From the NCBI RefSeq assembly GCF_014656195.1, contig NZ_BNBY01000002.1:32351-96350 (forward strand): a stretch of 64,000 nt of DNA. Direction: 5' to 3'. The translations under genes and the position numbers were made by a program. The DNA is from Kitasatospora xanthocidica. GTDB lineage: Bacteria > Actinomycetota > Actinomycetes > Streptomycetales > Streptomycetaceae. The first letter of the stretch is position 1; every line of letters starts with the position of its first letter. Below, in pieces: positions 60,694-64,000 of this stretch. The notes below the pieces were generated by a model, which did not search any database, was not told the DNA's origin, and saw nothing but the letters and a program-made list of their open reading frames with translations.

Positions 60694-61744
60694 CGCTCAC
60701 CACCAGGCAAACGCCCGCGACCACGATCGCCCCACCCGCCACGGTGGGGCCGGTCAGCGGCTCCGCCAGGATCAGCCAGCCCAGCAGCACCGCGACCACC
60801 GGGTTCACGTACGCGTACGTGCCCACCAGCGTCAGCGGGGCGGCGCGCAGCAGCCAGGCGTACGCGGTGAAGGCGAGCAGCGAACCGAACAGCACCAGGT
60901 AGGCGAGGGCCAGCCAGGACCGGCCGGAGACGGCCCCCAGGTCCAGGCCGCGCTGCTCGCCGCGGAAGAGGGCGATCAGCAGGTCGCAGAGGCCGCCGGC
61001 CAGCATCTGGTACGCGCTCGCGGCGAGCACGTTGCCCGGCATCGGGACCTTCTTGGTCACGAACGAACCGGCCGCCCAGAGCAGCGTGGCGCAGATGATC
61101 AGGACCACGCCGAGCGGCTCCACGGACCCGCCGACCGCCGGCGCCGACAGCACGCCGAGGCCGACCAGACCGAGCAGCACCCCGGCGAGCTCGGCGAGCC
61201 TCGGCCGCTCGCCGCCGAAGGCCGTCAGCACCACCATCCACAGCGGGACGGCGGCCACCAGCAGGGCGGTCAGGCCGGAGGGGACGGAGGTCTCGCCCAG
61301 GACCACCAGTCCGTTGCCGCCGGTCAGCAGCAGGACGCCGACCAGGGCGGAGGAGGCGAGCTGCCGTCCGCTCACCTTCAGCCCGGCCGGGCCCTGGCGC
61401 ACCAGCAGGAAGCCGGCCAGCAGGAGCCCCGCGGTGAGGAAGCGGGCGGCGGCGGAGAGGAACGAGGGCATCGTCTCCACCGCGATCCGGATCGCCAGGT
61501 AGGTCGAGCCCCAGACGACGTAGACCACGGCGAGGGCCAGCCAGACGGCGCCGCCGAGGCGGGCGGCGGAGGCGGCCGGGGTGGCTGGTGTGGCCTTCGT
61601 GAGGGCTATCGGGCCCTCGTCCGCGTCCGCCTCCGCGTCGGCGGGGACGGCGTCCGCAGGAGTGACGAGGGGTGCGGCGGGTGCGGGGGGCACGGGGGTG
61701 GAACCGGGCGTGGTGGCCGGTTGGGACGAAGCGGGCGATGTCAT
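60626..61744 (-). CDS. EamA/DMT-superfamily transporter
   Basis: A 372-residue transporter with a Pro/Ala-rich head of about 75 residues and ten membrane helices in two EamA repeats (first: [18 protein letters not shown]; second from about [17 protein letters not shown] with [20 protein letters not shown] at the end of it). The family exports amino acids or metabolites (RhaT/YedA-like). ATG 61744 has AGGGGG upstream. The gene overlaps the 3' end of the DHFR-like gene in antisense. Substrate unknown. Confidence 0.92.
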   Translation of the reverse strand: MTSPASSQPATTPGSTPVPPAPAAPLVTPADAVPADAEADADEGPIALTKATPATPAASAARLGGAVWLALAVVYVVWGSTYLAIRIAVETMPSFLSAAARFLTAGLLLAGFLLVRQGPAGLKVSGRQLASSALVGVLLLTGGNGLVVLGETSVPSGLTALLVAAVPLWMVVLTAFGGERPRLAELAGVLLGLVGLGVLSAPAVGGSVEPLGVVLIICATLLWAAGSFVTKKVPMPGNVLAASAYQMLAGGLCDLLIALFRGEQRGLDLGAVSGRSWLALAYLVLFGSLLAFTAYAWLLRAAPLTLVGTYAYVNPVVAVLLGWLILAEPLTGPTVAGGAIVVAGVCLVVSVSRRPRRPGRPGRPVKGSSARS

Positions 61745-61875
61745 GTGTGTCCCCCTTGGACGGTGCTGGCCGAACCACGACATGACAGCGCATCGAGCAC
61801 CCCGCGCGCCAGTCGGTATCACGAATCGGACCGGAAGACGTACCGTGGGCGCTCCCCAGCGAGGAGGTCGAACCC

Positions 61876-62304
61876 GTGTCCGGATCCGAGGAGGGACTGC
61901 CGTTCTTCGTCTACGGCACCCTGCGCAGCGGCGGCCGCAACCACACCGTCCACCTGGCCGGACGCTGTGCCGACATCCGCCCGGCCGTACTGGACGGCGC
62001 CGCGCTGCACGAGGGCCCCGGCTTCCCGTACGCGGTGCTCGACGCGACGCCCGGACGCCGGATCGTGGGCGAACTCATCACCGTACGCCCGAGCGCGTAC
62101 GACGGCGCGCTCGCGGCGCTGGACCACCTGGAGGAGTGCCGGGCCGACGGGACCGGACTGTACGTGCGGCGGCGGCTGGCCGTACGGGCCGCGGCGGACG
62201 ACGAGCCGCAGGACGCCTGGGTCTACCTCGCCGGACCGGCCGCCGAGGCGCGACTGCGCGAGCGGCCGGCGCTGATCGGGTCGGGGGACTGGACGGACAG
62301 ATGA
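61876..62304 (+). CDS. Gamma-glutamylcyclotransferase-like protein
   Basis: A 142-residue protein of the GGCT-like fold. The cap motif is [14 protein letters not shown], and the catalytic-type Glu lies in [12 protein letters not shown] (LDxxEG-like). Family members cyclise gamma-glutamyl amines or peptides to pyroglutamate. GTG 61876 begins the conserved region and has GCGAGGAGG upstream. Divergent from the EamA transporter. Its stop overlaps copy B of the dispersed hairpin element. Confidence 0.88.
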   Translation: MSGSEEGLPFFVYGTLRSGGRNHTVHLAGRCADIRPAVLDGAALHEGPGFPYAVLDATPGRRIVGELITVRPSAYDGALAALDHLEECRADGTGLYVRRRLAVRAAADDEPQDAWVYLAGPAAEARLRERPALIGSGDWTDR

Positions 62305-62372
62305 CAGATGACAGATTTCAACATCTGAAAGTTGTCGTCTGTTGGCTGTTATCTGTTACCTGTCAGCTGTCA
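62304..62372. repeat. Copy B of the dispersed hairpin element
   Basis: Imperfect hairpin (62304-62320 with 62326-62342) whose 16-base segment 62305-62320 matches 5900-5915 at 15 positions, followed by degenerate CTGT-rich tracts and an exact CTGTCAGCTGTC (62360-62371) also seen at 5941-5952. It follows the GGCT-like gene. Confidence 0.8.
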
Positions 62373-62514
62373 TCGGACGGCTGGCAGCTGGCGGCCGGCG
62401 ACCGAACCCCGTCAGCCCCGCCCTCCCTCGCACCCACCCCCAAACCGCCAGGTAGGCTGCCCGGCCGGTTGTTTTTTATACTCATTCGCCGGCCGAACGA
62501 CGAGGAGCCACCCG

Positions 62515-63753
62515 GTGCCCGAGCTGCCACCCCCGATCACCGTCGTCGGGATCGGGGCCGACGGCTGGCCCGGCCTCGCCGCCACCTCCCGGGCCGCGCT
62601 GCGGAACGCCGAGGTGGTCGTCGGCGGCCCCCGCCAGCTCGACCTGCTCCCCCACGACGAGGTCACCGCCGAGCGCCTCCCCTGGCCGTCCCCGCTGCGC
62701 CCGGCCGTACCCGGACTGCTCGCCGCCCACTCCGACCGCCGCGTCGCCGTCCTGGCCAGCGGCGACCCGCTGTTCTACGGCATCGGCCGCACCCTCGCCG
62801 AGACGGTCGGCGCCGAGCGGCTGCGCGTCCTGCCGCACCCCTCCTCGGTCTCCTACGCCTGCGCGCGCCTCGGCTGGCCGCTGGAGGCCACCGAGGTGGT
62901 CAGCCTGGTCGGCCGCCCGCTGGACACCCTCTCCCTCGCCCTCCACCCCGGCCGCCGCCTGCTGGTGCTCAGCGCCGACGCCGCCACTCCGGCAGCCGTC
63001 GCCGCCCTGCTCACCGAGCGCGGCTACGGCACCGCCCGGCTGCGCGTCCTCGAACAGCTCGGCTCCCCCGCCGAACGGCACCTCGACGGCCCCGCCGAGG
63101 GCTGGCCGCACCCGGCCGGCGACCCGCTGAACGTCATCGCCGTCGAACTCGGCGACGGCCCCCGCACCTCCCTCGTCCCCGGTCTGCCCGACACCGCGTA
63201 CGAGAGCGACGGCCAGCTCACCAAGCGCCACGTCCGCGCCGCCACCCTCGCCACCCTCGCCCCCTCCCCCGGCGAACTGCTCTGGGACGTCGGCGGCGGC
63301 TCGGGCTCGATCGCCATCGAGTGGCTGCGCGCCCACCGCGACTGCCGGGCCGTCAGCGTCGAACGCGACCCGGTGCGCGCCGAACGGATCGCCCGCAACG
63401 CCGCCGCCCTCGGCGTGCCCCGGCTGCGCGTGGTGACCGGCCCCGCCCCCGCCACGCTCGCCGAACTCCCCGTCCCCGACGCCGTGTTCATCGGCGGCGG
63501 CCTCACCGCGCCCGGACTGCTGGACAGTTGCTGGGCCGCTCTGCGTCCGGGCGGCCGACTGGTCGCCAACACCGTGACCCTGGAGTCCGAGGCGCTGCTC
63601 ACCGACTGGTACCGGCGCCACGGCGGCGAACTCGTCAAGCTCGCCGTCGCCCACGCCGTGCCGGTGGGCGGCTTCACCGGCTGGCGCCAGGCCATGCCGG
63701 TCACCCAGTGGTCCGCCGTCAAGCCCAACACCCCCCAGGAGGACGCCTCGTGA
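62515..63753 (+). CDS. cobL: Precorrin-6Y C5,15-methyltransferase (decarboxylating), CbiE-CbiT fusion
   Basis: A 412-residue two-domain enzyme of cobalamin synthesis. The N-terminal CbiE domain is a tetrapyrrole methylase ([36 protein letters not shown]). The C-terminal CbiT domain is a SAM methyltransferase with [16 protein letters not shown] and VFIGGGL. It methylates C5 and C15 of precorrin-6Y and decarboxylates the acetate side chain. GTG 62515 has GAGGAG upstream. A T-rich TATACT (62477-62482) is a possible -10. No cobalamin riboswitch is visible before it. It overlaps cobM by 4 bases. Confidence 0.94.
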   Translation: MPELPPPITVVGIGADGWPGLAATSRAALRNAEVVVGGPRQLDLLPHDEVTAERLPWPSPLRPAVPGLLAAHSDRRVAVLASGDPLFYGIGRTLAETVGAERLRVLPHPSSVSYACARLGWPLEATEVVSLVGRPLDTLSLALHPGRRLLVLSADAATPAAVAALLTERGYGTARLRVLEQLGSPAERHLDGPAEGWPHPAGDPLNVIAVELGDGPRTSLVPGLPDTAYESDGQLTKRHVRAATLATLAPSPGELLWDVGGGSGSIAIEWLRAHRDCRAVSVERDPVRAERIARNAAALGVPRLRVVTGPAPATLAELPVPDAVFIGGGLTAPGLLDSCWAALRPGGRLVANTVTLESEALLTDWYRRHGGELVKLAVAHAVPVGGFTGWRQAMPVTQWSAVKPNTPQEDAS

Positions 63754-64000
63754 CCGTCTACTTCATCGGAGCCGGCCCGGGCGCCGCCGACCTGATCACC
63801 CTGCGCGGCCAGCGCCTCCTGGCCCGCGCCGAGGTCTGCCTCTACGCCGGCAGCCTCGTCCCGCGCGAGCTGCTGGACGAGTGCCCGCCCGGCGCCCGCC
63901 TGATCGATACCGCGCAGCTCAACCTGGACCAGATCGTCGCCGAGCTGGTCCGCGCGCACGAGGCCGGACAGGACGTCGCCCGGCTGCACTCCGGCGACCC
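63750..64000 (+). CDS. cobM: Precorrin-4 C11-methyltransferase, N-terminal part
   Basis: The first 83 residues are present; the rest lies beyond the window. [22 protein letters not shown] is the N-terminal SAM-binding motif of tetrapyrrole methylases, and [20 protein letters not shown] with the HSGDP end matches CobM/CbiF. It methylates C11 of precorrin-4. GTG 63750 overlaps the cobL stop by 4 bases and has AGGAGG upstream, so the two are coupled. Confidence 0.9.
   Translation, partial: MTVYFIGAGPGAADLITLRGQRLLARAEVCLYAGSLVPRELLDECPPGARLIDTAQLNLDQIVAELVRAHEAGQDVARLHSGD

Noticed and set aside
62390..62514. Cobalamin riboswitch before cobL
   Set aside because: The leader is too short and lacks the B12-box; only a possible -10 TATACT is seen.

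Overview
The window is high-GC DNA with strong G/C preference at third codon positions, many GTG and TTG starts, 4-bp GTGA/ATGA gene overlaps, a complete hopanoid cluster and gluABCD-type and secondary SHMT genes. This points to a chromosome segment of a Streptomycetaceae actinomycete (Streptomyces or Kitasatospora); I cannot choose between them from sequence alone. No insertion sequence, prophage, integrase or CRISPR array is visible.

Layout. 1-7.9 kb: end of an aldehyde dehydrogenase, then small enzymes and regulators (SnoaL-like protein, EstB-type serine hydrolase, Nudix hydrolase, TetR, a 609-residue protein of unknown function with C-terminal repeats, a GntR-TetR fusion regulator, a spermidine-synthase-like methyltransferase). 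8.0-10.7 kb: a sulfur module of LysR regulator, cysteine dioxygenase and YeiH-type exporter. 10.9-14.4 kb: a gluABCD-like polar amino-acid ABC importer preceded by a short LapA-domain membrane protein. 14.6-18.3 kb: a heterodimeric ABC exporter whose two ATPase domains have complementary defects. 18.8-23.9 kb: aldo/keto reductase, a regulator made of two tandem MarR domains divergent from a FabG-like reductase, a PAP2 phosphatase and small proteins.

23.9-36.0 kb: the hopanoid operon, transcribed leftward as hpnC, hpnD, hpnE, polyprenyl synthase, shc, hpnG, hpnH, dxs, hpnO. It makes FPP, condenses it to squalene by the HpnCDE route, cyclises it to hopene and adds and matures the C5 ribose-derived side chain. 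36.2-41.7 kb: a leftward cluster with a nucleotidyltransferase, a glycerol-1-phosphate-dehydrogenase-like enzyme, a CDP-alcohol phosphotransferase with a changed motif residue, a family 2 glycosyltransferase and a Wzm/Wzt-type ABC exporter. I read it as a pathway for an exported envelope glycoconjugate, possibly built on CDP-activated glycerol-1-phosphate. Divergent to it lies idi, which supplies DMAPP.

43-52 kb: an RsbW-like ATPase, tRNA-Leu(GAG), an APC amino-acid permease, a DUF1023 hydrolase with a small ESX-like partner, an aldehyde dehydrogenase, and glyA preceded by a ZTP (pfl) riboswitch whose position shows that the true glyA start is an internal TTG. 52.1-57.8 kb: an oligopeptide-type ABC importer. 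58-64 kb: cytidine-deaminase-like protein, EF-hand protein, TetR divergent from a DHFR-like reductase, EamA exporter, gamma-glutamylcyclotransferase, and the start of a cobalamin operon (cobL, cobM), cut by the window end.

The observations I would follow first are the glycerol-1-phosphate/CDP-alcohol/ABC cluster, the ZTP riboswitch, the exact 150-residue tandem duplication in the MarR protein, the split ATPase sites of the ABC exporter, and a dispersed hairpin element found at both ends of the window.
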